The notes: generated from the letters alone by a model not told the origin. A DNA stretch of 64,000 bases from an uncultured Idiomarina sp. (GCA_946885915.1 CAMPHF010000007.1:62001-126000); one strand, 5' to 3'. Counted from the stretch's first letter, positions 9,727-18,000 are shown. Program-made: numbers and translations.

Positions 9727-10043
9727 CAGTCCAGTTCCTTATCGCGGCTCAAGTCTATGGATTTCTTGCCGCTGGCACGCTGTTTCTGTCCGGTGCTACT
9801 CCTCAGTAACTGAACCGGGGAAACGCCATCATCAGGAAACGCCGCTAATAACCCATCGAGACGTCCTAACGCCGCTAGAATATCAACATAGGTTGCTAAC
9901 GTACTTTTTCCCTGCTCGGCCGACTTAACTGCAGTTACCGAGATGTGGGCTAGATCAGCCAACTGCTCCTGCGTTAAGTCTTGATTGAGACGGTACTGCC
10001 GAACCCGATCACCAATGAGTTTAGAAATATGATTAGCGTTCAT
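9723..10043 (-). CDS. hipB: HipB-like HTH antitoxin
   Basis: 106 residues: an XRE/Cro-type helix-turn-helix (about 10-70; RLNQDLTQEQLADLAHISVTAVKSAEQGK, shown only in part in the family profile) and a basic tail. HipB proteins neutralise HipA and repress their own promoter cooperatively with it. It is the first gene of the pair. A 19-bp palindrome 10 bp before the start codon is a candidate operator. Confidence 0.88.
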   Translation of the reverse strand: MNANHISKLIGDRVRQYRLNQDLTQEQLADLAHISVTAVKSAEQGKSTLATYVDILAALGRLDGLLAAFPDDGVSPVQLLRSSTGQKQRASGKKSIDLSRDKELDW

Positions 10044-10052
10044 ATAATAGCT

Positions 10053-10071
10053 TATTTATAATCCATAAATA
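10053..10071. promoter_or_regulatory. Palindrome, candidate HipB operator
   Basis: TATTTAT-AATCC-ATAAATA is a perfect 7-bp inverted repeat with a 5-bp centre, placed between the predicted promoter and the hipB start. HipB operators in other bacteria are palindromes in this position. Binding here is inferred from placement and symmetry only. Confidence 0.45.
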
Positions 10072-10093
10072 GTTAAATATAAGTTTAGTAGAT

Positions 10094-10122
10094 TATATAT
10101 AATATGCAAGATTGGTATGTAA
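10094..10122 (-). promoter_or_regulatory. Candidate hipBA promoter
   Basis: Read on the minus strand: TTACAT, 17 bp, TATATA. The initiation point would fall about 45 bp before the hipB start, upstream of the palindrome. The region is very AT-rich, so chance matches are likely. Confidence 0.35.
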
Positions 10123-10142
10123 TGAATGAGGGAAAACGCTGA

Positions 10143-11459
10143 TCACCAGCTCAAGCGGGCGCAAACTTTATGCTCAACCACCTCGAATGAGAAGGTCCAG
10201 CCATTGCGCTCGCACAGGCGCTGCACAATGCCTAAGCCAAGCCCATAACCATGACCGTGGCCATTCCCATAGTAAGGCGAGCCCGCAGCTGGCGCGTTAT
10301 GTTCGCTCGTTCCCACGCTCGCTGAGTTGCTAATCGTCAGCTCGTTACTTGAAAGCACAATGTCTATTTGGCTGTGCTCAGCCTCGGCATGCTCAAAAGC
10401 ATTACGCACTAAATTATTCACGGCAATGGCAAAGGCTTGCGGATGCCCACTCACGTTGGGGCTCACCGCTGCCACTACTGATACATTCACCTGCTTGCCC
10501 TGCAACAAAGGTTGTTGTTGCTCTAACGCTTGGTTCAGCACTGGCTGAACCGGCAACTGCGCCTCGTACAAGCCATCGTCGGTTTCGCGTGCCAGTGCTA
10601 AAAACATCTCTATGGTGCTTTTCATTTCCTCGGTGGCGCGCCGCACCCGATCAAGCACCTTTACATCCGCCGCAGCCAGCTCGCGCTGAGCTAGTAGCTC
10701 TAACGCTCCGCTAATGACCGTAAGCGGAGTTCGCAATTCATGGCTGGCCGCACCGGTAAAATAGCGTTCGCGCAACACAAAGGCGCTAATACGCTCAAGC
10801 GTACGCTCAATGGTTTCTGCCAGCACCCCAACCTCGTCATCACCGAAGCGTTTGGCCTCAATGCGTTTGTGATCAACCTCAGACAGCCGCGCCAAATCAA
10901 TATCGCCCACTGCATTGGCGAGCTCTACCACCGGCGCAACCGCCCGGCGCATCACCATCATACCTAGGCCAAACCCTGCCAAGCCAAGCGAGCCGACTAC
11001 GCCCATAATCAGCAACAACCACCACCAATCTTGGGAGGATTCAGCTTCAATTTCACTTACATCGAAAACCACATAGGCGGGCTTTGCTTCGGCATCCGTT
11101 GTCGAAATAACCGCCACATGAAATTCTTCATCAACAAACTCATACACCCCAGCCGTCGGGTTGGTTTGCGCCCAAGCCTGCAAAGATTCCGGTAACTCAC
11201 TGGCATCTTCATAGCCCTTTATATCTTCGGGCATTACCGGATAACTAGCCGCAGCGCGCTGTAACTGCTGCACCAGCACGCTGTCTTCAGTAAGCTTAAT
11301 GGCTGCAAAAAAAGCAAAGCCCCACACTACGCTTAACACTGCCACACAAATGGCAAATGCAATGGCTACCCGGGTGCGAATGCTATGCCGATAGGTTCCT
11401 TTGCCAGCCGTTCTGGTGCGCGACATTCGTTCCTTGGGCATTTGTTCCTGAGACATCAC
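10143..11459 (-). CDS. Sensor histidine kinase of a TonB-receptor-linked two-component system
   Basis: 438 residues: two membrane helices (about 28-52 and 158-183) enclosing a periplasmic sensor of about 100 residues, a HAMP-like linker, HisKA with SHELRTPLTV (His near residue 240), and an ATPase domain with N-box NNLVRNAFEHAE. The usual DxGxG box is degenerate (TISNSASVG), while a Gly/His-rich lid GNGHGHGYGLGLGIV is kept. It overlaps the regulator gene by 4 bp and should phosphorylate it. The first gene of the operon is a TonB-dependent receptor, suggesting control of outer-membrane uptake; the signal is unknown. Confidence 0.87.
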   Translation of the reverse strand: MMSQEQMPKERMSRTRTAGKGTYRHSIRTRVAIAFAICVAVLSVVWGFAFFAAIKLTEDSVLVQQLQRAAASYPVMPEDIKGYEDASELPESLQAWAQTNPTAGVYEFVDEEFHVAVISTTDAEAKPAYVVFDVSEIEAESSQDWWWLLLIMGVVGSLGLAGFGLGMMVMRRAVAPVVELANAVGDIDLARLSEVDHKRIEAKRFGDDEVGVLAETIERTLERISAFVLRERYFTGAASHELRTPLTVISGALELLAQRELAAADVKVLDRVRRATEEMKSTIEMFLALARETDDGLYEAQLPVQPVLNQALEQQQPLLQGKQVNVSVVAAVSPNVSGHPQAFAIAVNNLVRNAFEHAEAEHSQIDIVLSSNELTISNSASVGTSEHNAPAAGSPYYGNGHGHGYGLGLGIVQRLCERNGWTFSFEVVEHKVCARLSW

Positions 11460-12172
11460 CGAGGGCCCTCGGCCAAGCGATAGCCAATTTTGTGCACTGT
11501 ATGAATAAGCGCCGTTTGGAAGGGTTTATCAATAATTTGGCGCAGCTTATAAAGGTGCGAGCGCAGCGCATCGCCATCGGGGCGCTCGTCAGCCCAAAGC
11601 AAGGTTTCCAGCTCCTCACGCGACACCACCGCTGGAGCTTCTTCCATCAGCTTTTGCAAAATGCGGGTGGCTGCGGGGGTGAGTTCAAGCAACTGACCCG
11701 CACGCTCAACCTGCAAGGTGGCTTTATTCAGGCTTAAATCTGCCACCGTTAACAGCGAAGTGGGTTTGCCCTGCGCGCGCTTGTAAAGCGCCTCTAAGCG
11801 CGCCTGTAGCTCCTGTAACGCAAAAGGTTTGGTAAGGTAATCGTCGGCACCAGCGGTAAAACCTGAAAGCTTGTCATTCAGTGTATCGCGGGCGGTTAGC
11901 ATGAGTATGGGCGTGGTAAAACTAGGGTCGGCACGCAGCTGTTGGCACACTGCTAAACCATCTAGTTTCGGCAGTGTTAAATCCAGCACCAGCACATCAA
12001 AGCGCGCGGTAGTGGCCAAGTGCAGCGCACTTACCCCATCGTAGGCAAAGTCCAACACATAGTTGTAAGTTGCCAAGGGTTGCGACTCAAGGTACTCAGC
12101 AATATTGCCGCAAATGTCGCGGTTATCTTCCACAATTAAGGCGCGAATGGTGCTCGCCTGCGAAGTTAACAT
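11456..12172 (-). CDS. OmpR-family response regulator
   Basis: 238 residues from the ATG at 12172. This start is chosen because AAGGAG lies 10 bp upstream; the earlier in-frame TTG would place that ribosome site inside the gene. A receiver domain (phosphoacceptor Asp in LDLTLP near residue 62, conserved Lys in LTKPF) is followed by a winged-helix DNA-binding domain (about 130-235, ending HTVHKIGYRLAEG). The stop of the preceding receptor gene lies 14 bp upstream, so the three genes form one operon. The receiver closely resembles that of the second regulator in this window (DGLAVCQ and GADDYLTKP in both). Confidence 0.9.
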   Translation of the reverse strand: MLTSQASTIRALIVEDNRDICGNIAEYLESQPLATYNYVLDFAYDGVSALHLATTARFDVLVLDLTLPKLDGLAVCQQLRADPSFTTPILMLTARDTLNDKLSGFTAGADDYLTKPFALQELQARLEALYKRAQGKPTSLLTVADLSLNKATLQVERAGQLLELTPAATRILQKLMEEAPAVVSREELETLLWADERPDGDALRSHLYKLRQIIDKPFQTALIHTVHKIGYRLAEGPR

Positions 12173-12186
12173 TTGCGGCAATCTCC

Positions 12187-14571
12187 TTACCAAGCGTAAT
12201 CGAAGCGTAAGCCAATCAGCGGTTCGGGCTCGCTGTCGTCAACCACCACAATACCACGGCGATAATCAAACTCAGAATCATCACTAGAAGATGCCGCCGT
12301 CACGTTGATCACATCTAAGAACGCGGTAAAGTCGACCGGCCCAAATGCGCGGCGGTAATCTACCCGAATATTCACCACCCCAGAGCCGGGTTTACGCCCC
12401 ACATTTGGCTCAATAATTTCTTTCGAGTAGCGCAGCGGCTGGCCTGCGCCCAACACGTCCTCGTGAATAATAAAGCTGTCATCAGGCCGACCCGACAAAT
12501 ACTTATAACGCCCCGCCACTTTCCAGCGATCGTTAATTTCCCAGGTAAGCCCAAGCGTGGCCACATGCTCACGATTGAATTCAGCCGCTACTTCGCCGCG
12601 GCCATCTTTCTCATCCACCACCGCATCGTTGTAGGAGTAAGTTGCAGTGGCATACAAGCCCTCACGGATAGTGCCATTGACCACCACATCAAACCCGTAA
12701 GAATGGCCATCGCCAAGATTGGCAAAAGTACCGTTGGCGCGATCTTGATCAACCACCAGCTTATCTAGGCTTTGGTAATAGGCCTCTGTTAACACCGACC
12801 ACTGGCGGCTCGGAAAAAACTGTACCCCAATACTGGTGTGGGTAATTTCCTCGTTTTTAAGCCTATTGGCGTCATTGGCCGCTAACTCCAAATACCGGGG
12901 AGATTGATGGAACAAGCCAGCAGTCGCAAAATAGCGCACCGAACTGCTGGGTCGCCAATTGGTGCTAAACCGTGGCGACACCAAACTTTCGTCGGCAAAA
13001 CCATCGCGCTCTAGGCGTAATCCAGTCGTAAAATCCCACTCGCCGTACTCAAACAGTTGCTCGGCATAACCGGCGTAGTTGGTTTCTTTTTGAGTGAGTG
13101 AAGCGTTCAAATTTTCAGGGGTAAGCACAATGTATTTTTGCTCAGGATCAGGACGAAAATCGTCTTCGTCGTAAATAAATCTGGTCCATTCGCCGTCTAG
13201 CACGGTGTTATAATCTAATTCAATTTGCGTCAGCCGCAGCCCGGCACTGAATATCCCCCAGCCGTTCAACTGCTCGTAATCGCTGCGCCAACCCAACTCA
13301 GTTTCGTTCTCACCAATGGTAATAATGTTCTCGCGCACCGGAAAACTCTCGGCCGGCGAACCAGGCGGCACTAAATCCGGAAAGGCCTCGCCCTCAGAGC
13401 TTAATTTGTCGCTCTTGCGGTAAAACACCTTGTTCGTGAGCGTGGCATTGTCACCAATAAAGGTGCGCAAGGTAAGCCCATACAAATCACTATCTTGCTC
13501 GGCTTCTTGTAACGCAACATCTTCAAAATTAGGCGAGTTAAATACGTGGGTAACATCGCGAACATAATCTTCATGGGTATCAATTAGCAGCACCTCTAGG
13601 GTGTTGTTACTATTCAGCGGCACCACAGATTTAATGATCACATCGCGCAACACCGGATTACCAATGTCTAACTCTTCAATGGTTTCGAACAACTGGCCGA
13701 AGTCTAACCGGCGGGCCGACACCAACAAAGTTGCGTCATCAGCAAACCCCGCAGGGCCATCGTACCCAATTTCATAACCTGCTAAATCGTAACGAAAACT
13801 CGCCGAGGGGCTGGGGTTGCCGTCGGCCACTTCTAATTTTAATAACGATGCCGCGCGCCCACCATAAGCAGCGCTCCAACCACCCGGTGAAAACTCCGCG
13901 CCGCTAATCACGTTTGGCGCAAAAATAGAGAACCGGCCACCGCCACCCACATCTTCTTCCTCGCCCAAAGTGGCATCGAAATGCACCGCCTTGTCGAACG
14001 GAAACTCATCCACAAACAGCAAATTATCGCGCGGGCCGCGGCCACGCACGCTAAAGCTGGCAAATTCACTAGGCGATGCTAACCCCGGCAAACCATCTAA
14101 TGACAACAGCGGATCGGCACCACCGCCCACCGCACTGCGTAGGGCTTCGCGGTCAATGTAAGTAGTGCTACCCGAGGCGTAGGCAGCGGCACGCCGACCT
14201 TGCACCAACACTCGCTCCACCACTTGCGCAACGAGTTCGAATTCAATTTGAACATTCTTGCGCGTAATTACCCGTATGCTTGGCTCAAACGCCGGCGCAA
14301 AACCGCCTTTAGCTGCGCTTACCGAATATAAACCGGGATTAAGTTCAGCCACCACAATGCGCCCCTGGGCGTTAGTGGTTACAGTTTGAGTGGTGCTGGT
14401 TTCGCGCTCGGTAAGGGTAATTTCAACGTCGGCTAGGGGCCGTTCGGTGTTTTGATCTTTCACCAAAAACGTCAGCGCACCGGGCGCTTCAGCTGCATGG
14501 CTAATAACTGGGAAGCTGGCTAAAAGCCCCCACAGCAGCAAGTTTAGTACTTGGAATAATGGCCGACTCAT
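12187..14571 (-). CDS. TonB-dependent receptor with carboxypeptidase-regulatory-like N-terminal domain
   Basis: 794 residues: a signal peptide (about 1-26, ending SHAAE), a CarboxypepD_reg/Ig-like domain (about 30-112, LTFLVKDQNTERPLADVEITL), a plug domain (about 125-235, SVRGRGPRDNLLFVDEFPF) and a beta barrel ending in the aromatic RFDYAW typical of outer-membrane proteins. It would transport a ligand across the outer membrane with TonB energy. The ligand is not evident. It is the first gene of an operon with a response regulator and kinase, an unusual arrangement for a receptor, since extracytoplasmic sigma/anti-sigma pairs are commoner partners. Confidence 0.85.
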   Translation of the reverse strand: MSRPLFQVLNLLLWGLLASFPVISHAAEAPGALTFLVKDQNTERPLADVEITLTERETSTTQTVTTNAQGRIVVAELNPGLYSVSAAKGGFAPAFEPSIRVITRKNVQIEFELVAQVVERVLVQGRRAAAYASGSTTYIDREALRSAVGGGADPLLSLDGLPGLASPSEFASFSVRGRGPRDNLLFVDEFPFDKAVHFDATLGEEEDVGGGGRFSIFAPNVISGAEFSPGGWSAAYGGRAASLLKLEVADGNPSPSASFRYDLAGYEIGYDGPAGFADDATLLVSARRLDFGQLFETIEELDIGNPVLRDVIIKSVVPLNSNNTLEVLLIDTHEDYVRDVTHVFNSPNFEDVALQEAEQDSDLYGLTLRTFIGDNATLTNKVFYRKSDKLSSEGEAFPDLVPPGSPAESFPVRENIITIGENETELGWRSDYEQLNGWGIFSAGLRLTQIELDYNTVLDGEWTRFIYDEDDFRPDPEQKYIVLTPENLNASLTQKETNYAGYAEQLFEYGEWDFTTGLRLERDGFADESLVSPRFSTNWRPSSSVRYFATAGLFHQSPRYLELAANDANRLKNEEITHTSIGVQFFPSRQWSVLTEAYYQSLDKLVVDQDRANGTFANLGDGHSYGFDVVVNGTIREGLYATATYSYNDAVVDEKDGRGEVAAEFNREHVATLGLTWEINDRWKVAGRYKYLSGRPDDSFIIHEDVLGAGQPLRYSKEIIEPNVGRKPGSGVVNIRVDYRRAFGPVDFTAFLDVINVTAASSSDDSEFDYRRGIVVVDDSEPEPLIGLRFDYAW

Positions 14572-14590
14572 ATTCTTGTTCCTCTGGATA

Positions 14591-14619
14591 TCAGCGCTAA
14601 TGACTAGATATAGCGCTGA
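14591..14619. promoter_or_regulatory. Inverted repeat upstream of the TonB receptor operon
   Basis: TCAGCGCTA (14591-14599) and TAGCGCTGA (14611-14619) are perfect 9-bp arms around an 11-bp spacer, 20 bp before the receptor start codon. A second weaker dyad, GTGAC-N6-GTCAC, lies at 14638-14653. Either could be bound by the regulator encoded in the operon; this is inferred from position only. Confidence 0.4.
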
Positions 14620-14743
14620 AACTCTAGCAAAGCGAATGTGACTAAAATGTCACTAGAATATGCGTTCCTTGGCGTTAAGCTGTATCGAAGCCAATCCAGA
14701 TTTGAGCGAATACTTTGTGCTAGTAATTAATCTAAAGCAATGA

Positions 14744-15253
14744 TTAATATCTGGAATATTTATATGCTTTTCGAGTTTTCCTCCAAATATAAAGCCCTCC
14801 CAACGAAAACAACGCAACAATGAAGGGGGTTAGTTTATTATCTGATTTCCACGCTTTCTCAGACTGAGAATACGAACGTACAACCTTTCCACCTACTTCT
14901 AGCTCAAAAAAATCATGATAAACCTTTGAGGAATAGATTGGCGAAGAAGTATCAGAAGAATCATATAAAATAGTCACGACCTGCCCCTTAGAGTTCACGA
15001 GAGATTCTTTGACGATACCTTGGCCGTCAGATTTTGAGGGGTAGTTAAAATTAAGGGGGTCATCAAGAAAAGCGAAGCGTATCCCATATTTGTATTCCTG
15101 AACCCAATCAACCAATCCACTTTTCTCAGTGAGATTATCTCTATACGGAAAGCCACTATTTTCCTGAGTTAGTTGCACTACACCAATACATAACCCCAGC
15201 ACTATGCTGATTACTGATAAAGCTAAATTTCTAAAATACGTGAATTTTGACAT
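14744..15253 (-). CDS. Hypothetical protein with two membrane segments
   Basis: 169 residues from the ATG at 15253, chosen because GAAGG sits 6-7 bp upstream; an ATG 11 codons earlier has no ribosome site. One hydrophobic segment near residues 8-28 and one near 143-160 enclose a soluble region of about 110 residues with a mixed charged composition (VKESLVNSKGQVVTILYDSS). I do not recognise a family; the topology resembles DUF3592-type proteins but the match is not convincing. The gene is visibly more AT-rich than its neighbours, which fits an accessory origin. Confidence 0.55.
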   Translation of the reverse strand: MSKFTYFRNLALSVISIVLGLCIGVVQLTQENSGFPYRDNLTEKSGLVDWVQEYKYGIRFAFLDDPLNFNYPSKSDGQGIVKESLVNSKGQVVTILYDSSDTSSPIYSSKVYHDFFELEVGGKVVRSYSQSEKAWKSDNKLTPFIVALFSLGGLYIWRKTRKAYKYSRY

Positions 15254-15328
15254 TCCAAACCTTCTCAATACCGGCGCAGAAAACATGCAGGCGATTTCAA
15301 ATATCTGCCAAAGAGCCTAAGCCATTTC

Positions 15329-15733
15329 TTACATAGCAACTCGCACACCAGCCCGATGAACCGCGATATACCAAAATACGACCGCGGCTACACCACCACA
15401 CAAACTGCAAAACAACGCCTGTTGTAATAAATCCGCAGCTGAATCTAGCCCGAAGGGTTTAAGCGCATAAACAAATAGAAAACTGAGCACGATTGAAGCT
15501 AACACATACCATACGACACGCTGCCGATTGAGCCTCAGCAAGACAAAATGCAAGGGTATGGCAAACACTACCACCGCAAAAAGTGCCACTACAGCTGCAA
15601 CGCCAGCGATGAGCAGAGAAATGAGAATGTCGTCGTATTCAGAGGCAATTGCGCCTATTGCGCTCGCCACCAACGTGATCACAAAAACGGCGAGAACAGC
15701 AGCTAAACTGGCAAGTATTAATGATTTCAACAT
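15329..15733 (-). CDS. Small four-helix membrane protein, copy 1 of a paralogous pair
   Basis: 134 residues from ATG 15733 (MLKSLILASLAAVL), the start that aligns with its paralogue; an upstream in-frame TTG would add 12 poorly fitting residues. Four hydrophobic helices are predicted. It shares long identical stretches with the gene at 20905-21312: IASEYDDILISLLIA, FVYALKPFGLDSA and DLLQQALFCSLCG. I do not recognise the family. The two copies lie about 5.2 kb apart in the same orientation and bracket a toxin-antitoxin pair, an HTH protein and a two-component system. Confidence 0.6.
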   Translation of the reverse strand: MLKSLILASLAAVLAVFVITLVASAIGAIASEYDDILISLLIAGVAAVVALFAVVVFAIPLHFVLLRLNRQRVVWYVLASIVLSFLFVYALKPFGLDSAADLLQQALFCSLCGGVAAVVFWYIAVHRAGVRVAM

Positions 15734-15879
15734 AGAGTAGAGCTCGTATCCTTTCGGCAATAAATGCAACGGCAGCAGTAAAAACTAACTGTCAGTTTAT
15801 GAAAGCTGCACGGAATAAACCATCTTTTGCCGAATCCCGCTTTTGGTTGGCAGTTTGCCTACAATTATTTAGGTTAACT

Positions 15880-15909
15880 TTGATTGCCGAACTGCTAAAG
15901 TGATACTAT
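15880..15909 (+). promoter_or_regulatory. Candidate promoter of the phd-parE operon
   Basis: TTGATT (15880-15885), an 18-bp spacer, and TACTAT (15904-15909). The -10 element lies within the 30-bp palindrome, so a repressor bound there would block polymerase. Confidence 0.45.
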
Positions 15910-15923
15910 AGTATCACTTTAGC
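15894..15923. promoter_or_regulatory. Perfect 30-bp palindrome, candidate antitoxin operator
   Basis: The half-site GCTAAAGTGATACTA is followed immediately by its exact reverse complement. It ends 18 bp before the antitoxin start codon. Phd/YefM antitoxins repress their own operon through such dyads, with toxin modulating the affinity. The length and perfection of the symmetry make chance unlikely. Confidence 0.75.
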
Positions 15924-15941
15924 GTGAGTGTGGAGGTAATC

Positions 15942-16199
15942 ATGAAAGTTGAGTTAGTAACCAACCTAAAACGCCAAGCAACCAAGATTCTGGCGGATTT
16001 GCATGTATCGAAAGAGCCGGTACTGATCACCGAGCATGGCCAACCCTCTGCGTATCTAGTTGATGTAAAGCACTATGAATTTATGCAGCAACGACTGGAG
16101 CTACTCGAAGGTTTAGCTCGAGGCGAGCGAGCGGTACTCGAGGGAAGAACTTACAACCAGAGCGAGGCCAAAGAGAAAATGAGCCGATGGCTGAAATAA
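15942..16199 (+). CDS. Phd/YefM-family antitoxin
   Basis: 85 residues from the ATG at 15942, chosen because GGAGGT lies 6 bp upstream; a GTG 18 bp earlier is in frame but has no ribosome site. The N-terminal half (VTNLKRQATKILADLHVSK then PVLITEHGQPSAYLVD) is the DNA-binding Phd/YefM fold, and the C-terminal half is the charged toxin-binding tail. It overlaps the toxin gene by 13 bp. The antitoxin neutralises the toxin and is expected to autoregulate through the palindrome upstream. Confidence 0.88.
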   Translation: MKVELVTNLKRQATKILADLHVSKEPVLITEHGQPSAYLVDVKHYEFMQQRLELLEGLARGERAVLEGRTYNQSEAKEKMSRWLK

Positions 16200-16489
16200 T
16201 TTGGACCGAACCGGCACTTGCTGAACTTAATGAATTAGCTGAGTACATCGCTTTTGATAACCCGCATGCTGCAAGAGCATTGGTTAAGCGTGTTTTTGAG
16301 AAAACGCAGCGTTTAGAAAACTTCCCAGATTCAGGGCGAACACCTCCGGAGCTCCCTAATTCAGTATATCGAGAGTTGGTCGTACCACCATGCCGTGTTT
16401 TTTATCGCCGAGCTGAGCAACAAGTTTTTATCCTGCTGGTGATGCGTGATGAGCGCAAACTAAGGGCGTTTATGCTCGGAGGAACATAG
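16187..16489 (+). CDS. RelE/ParE-family toxin
   Basis: 100 residues with the ParE/RelE core: WTEPALAELNELAEYIA, then PDSGRTPPELPNSVYRELVV, CRVFYRRAEQQVFILLVMRDERKLR. The spacing and the RELVVPPCRVFYR segment favour ParE-like (DNA gyrase-poisoning) over mRNA-cleaving RelE, but activity cannot be read from sequence with certainty. It overlaps its antitoxin, so the pair is translationally coupled. The convergent gene downstream begins within 30 bp of its stop. Confidence 0.87.
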   Translation: MAEIIWTEPALAELNELAEYIAFDNPHAARALVKRVFEKTQRLENFPDSGRTPPELPNSVYRELVVPPCRVFYRRAEQQVFILLVMRDERKLRAFMLGGT

Positions 16490-16515
16490 GCCGCCGCAAG
16501 ACAAGGAGCGAGCAC

Positions 16516-16908
16516 TCACTGCAATGAATCAATTAAATCTTCAGCCTTAATCGTCTTCTTTTCCCCGCCGATAGATTCGAGATGTTCACGTACTTTAGCA
16601 GCAAATTTTACGATGCTATCTACATCCTGCTGCTCTTCTTTGCTAAGCGGCGTGAGGAATCCTCTCGGTCCTTTCTGACTCTCGGCTATACCTGAAGCGA
16701 CTAAAACCGCCGTGGCATCACCTCGAGTAGAGGTCACAAACACGAAACGCCCCTCTTTGCCATAGGATTCAGCCTTTTCAATAAGTTCTTGTTGAGAACA
16801 ATCCAAGCAAGAATCGTATACAGACTCATTCACTGTTTCGGCGTGCGCCGTATTGAAAGCCAGGTGCGAGAAAAGACAAAAAATAGCGCCCGTGATTACC
16901 GTTTTCAT
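16516..16908 (-). CDS. Hypothetical exported protein
   Basis: 130 residues with a clear signal peptide (MKTVITGAIFCLFSHLAF, cleavage after AHA at about residue 23) and two nearby Cys residues in SCLDCS (about residues 33-36) that could form a disulfide or bind metal. The rest is soluble, with alternating charged helices (LTPLSKEEQQDVDSIVKFAAKV). No family recognised. Confidence 0.6.
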   Translation of the reverse strand: MKTVITGAIFCLFSHLAFNTAHAETVNESVYDSCLDCSQQELIEKAESYGKEGRFVFVTSTRGDATAVLVASGIAESQKGPRGFLTPLSKEEQQDVDSIVKFAAKVREHLESIGGEKKTIKAEDLIDSLQ

Positions 16909-17027
16909 AAAGTCTCCAAATCAAATCACAACAGAAAAGTAACACACTAGAAAATGAACTTACAACCGCTCTTCATTGCCGTGTGGGGATTCAGTCGATG
17001 GCTTGGAGCCGTTACGAGCGCCAACTC

Positions 17028-17552
17028 TCAAGCGGGATTTTTAGCATTCTCGGAGCTAGGCAGAGCCAAATAATACAGCACTATCAGCACGCCAAAAGGT
17101 ACGAGGTACATAAGCTGCCACCAGACGCTTTGACCGGCGTCGATGAGTCTGCGAGTAGAAACCGCAAGAAAAGGAACGAGCAGAATAATGGTCACAGCGC
17201 TTGCGACTGCCAAGTGAATGGTTTCAGCGAGTGCTAAAATGAGTACAAAGAAGATAAAGAACCACCAAAACTCATAGCGATCCGCTCGGCTTTGGAAATC
17301 ATCAAAGTCTTTCACGGTATTCAACACACTTATAAATGCCCGTTTCGGTGCTGGTGCTTCTGTATTGAGTAGCGTTTGTACATCAACTTCAAATACGGAT
17401 GCCAACGCTTTCAAAGTTTCCTGGGAAGCAGTGCCTCTTTTTTCTAACCGCTGAATGGTTCTTAAGTTCACGCCACAAAATTCGCTAAGCTGCTCTTGCG
17501 ACCAACCTTTTTGAACACGTATTTGTTTAACTCTCTCGCTGTTAATATTCAT
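17028..17552 (-). CDS. HTH (XRE) - DUF805 fusion, membrane-bound regulator
   Basis: 174 residues. An XRE helix-turn-helix (about 1-60; VKQIRVQKGWSQEQLSEFCG, NLRTIQRLEKRG) is joined to a DUF805-type domain (about 72-165) with FQSRADRYEFWWFFIF, three hydrophobic helices and the hallmark RRLIDAGQSVWWQL near residue 135. It may be a DNA-binding protein tethered to the inner membrane. The role of DUF805 is unknown. The TGCAACAAGGAGTTGG ribosome region precedes the ATG. Confidence 0.75.
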   Translation of the reverse strand: MNINSERVKQIRVQKGWSQEQLSEFCGVNLRTIQRLEKRGTASQETLKALASVFEVDVQTLLNTEAPAPKRAFISVLNTVKDFDDFQSRADRYEFWWFFIFFVLILALAETIHLAVASAVTIILLVPFLAVSTRRLIDAGQSVWWQLMYLVPFGVLIVLYYLALPSSENAKNPA

Positions 17553-17597
17553 GCCACACCAACTCCTTGTTGCACTTGGCTACCTTTTAGCAAATTA

Positions 17598-17693
17598 TCA
17601 CAACCAAGAATTTGCGCTACGGCATTTATGCGGCAAGATTGCGGCACCCAAAAACATACGAATTAAGCGATCGACTTCACCTACGTTAGCCAT
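17598..17693 (-). pseudogene. 31-residue remnant resembling the N-terminus of a DUF2892 protein
   Basis: A strong ribosome site (AGGAGG) precedes an ATG at 17693. The first 20 residues (MANVGEVDRLIRMFLGAAIL) match the start of DUF2892 inner-membrane proteins, which run N-V-G-x-x-D-R-x-I-R-x-x-L-G. The frame then becomes unrelated and stops after residue 31, whereas full members have about 65 or more residues and two helices. It looks like a truncated or deleted gene; a real micro-protein cannot be excluded. Confidence 0.5.
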
Positions 17694-17967
17694 ACCTGCC
17701 TCCTTTTCGACCTGAAACTTTTAAAAGTGTGGCAAATTTTTGATATTTGGCAACTTGGAAAGGATTAATGCCGCCATTGCGTTAGCTTAGAGGTGAATAT
17801 TACAAACTTGAGCAGCTGCTTTGTGCCAAGAGCGGACCGTGGTATCACCTGACCTCGCCGCTTTTTTGAAACCAAACGGCTTTGTTTGATGCAATGACAG
17901 ACGCTCTTTCAAGAAAAACATCCACAAGGACTGTGAAATTGGGCACCTTAGAGCATTATGTCAGGTA
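17694..17967. other. Non-coding stretch between the DUF2892 remnant and the kinase terminator
   Basis: I see no convincing gene on either strand. It contains a perfect 12-bp palindrome ACTTTTAAAAGT (17717-17728), about 25 bp upstream of the DUF2892 remnant, which could be its operator, and AT-rich DNA that may hold its promoter. It may be the scar of a deletion. Confidence 0.4.
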
Positions 17968-17992
17968 AAGCGCCAAACTACCTTCGGCGCTT
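17968..17992 (-). terminator. Hairpin downstream of the second histidine kinase
   Basis: AAGCGCC (17968-17974) and GGCGCTT (17986-17992) form a perfect 7-bp stem with an 11-nt loop, 8 bp after the kinase stop. Only three T residues follow on the minus strand, so its strength is uncertain. Confidence 0.5.
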
Positions 17993-18000
17993 CAATTAAC

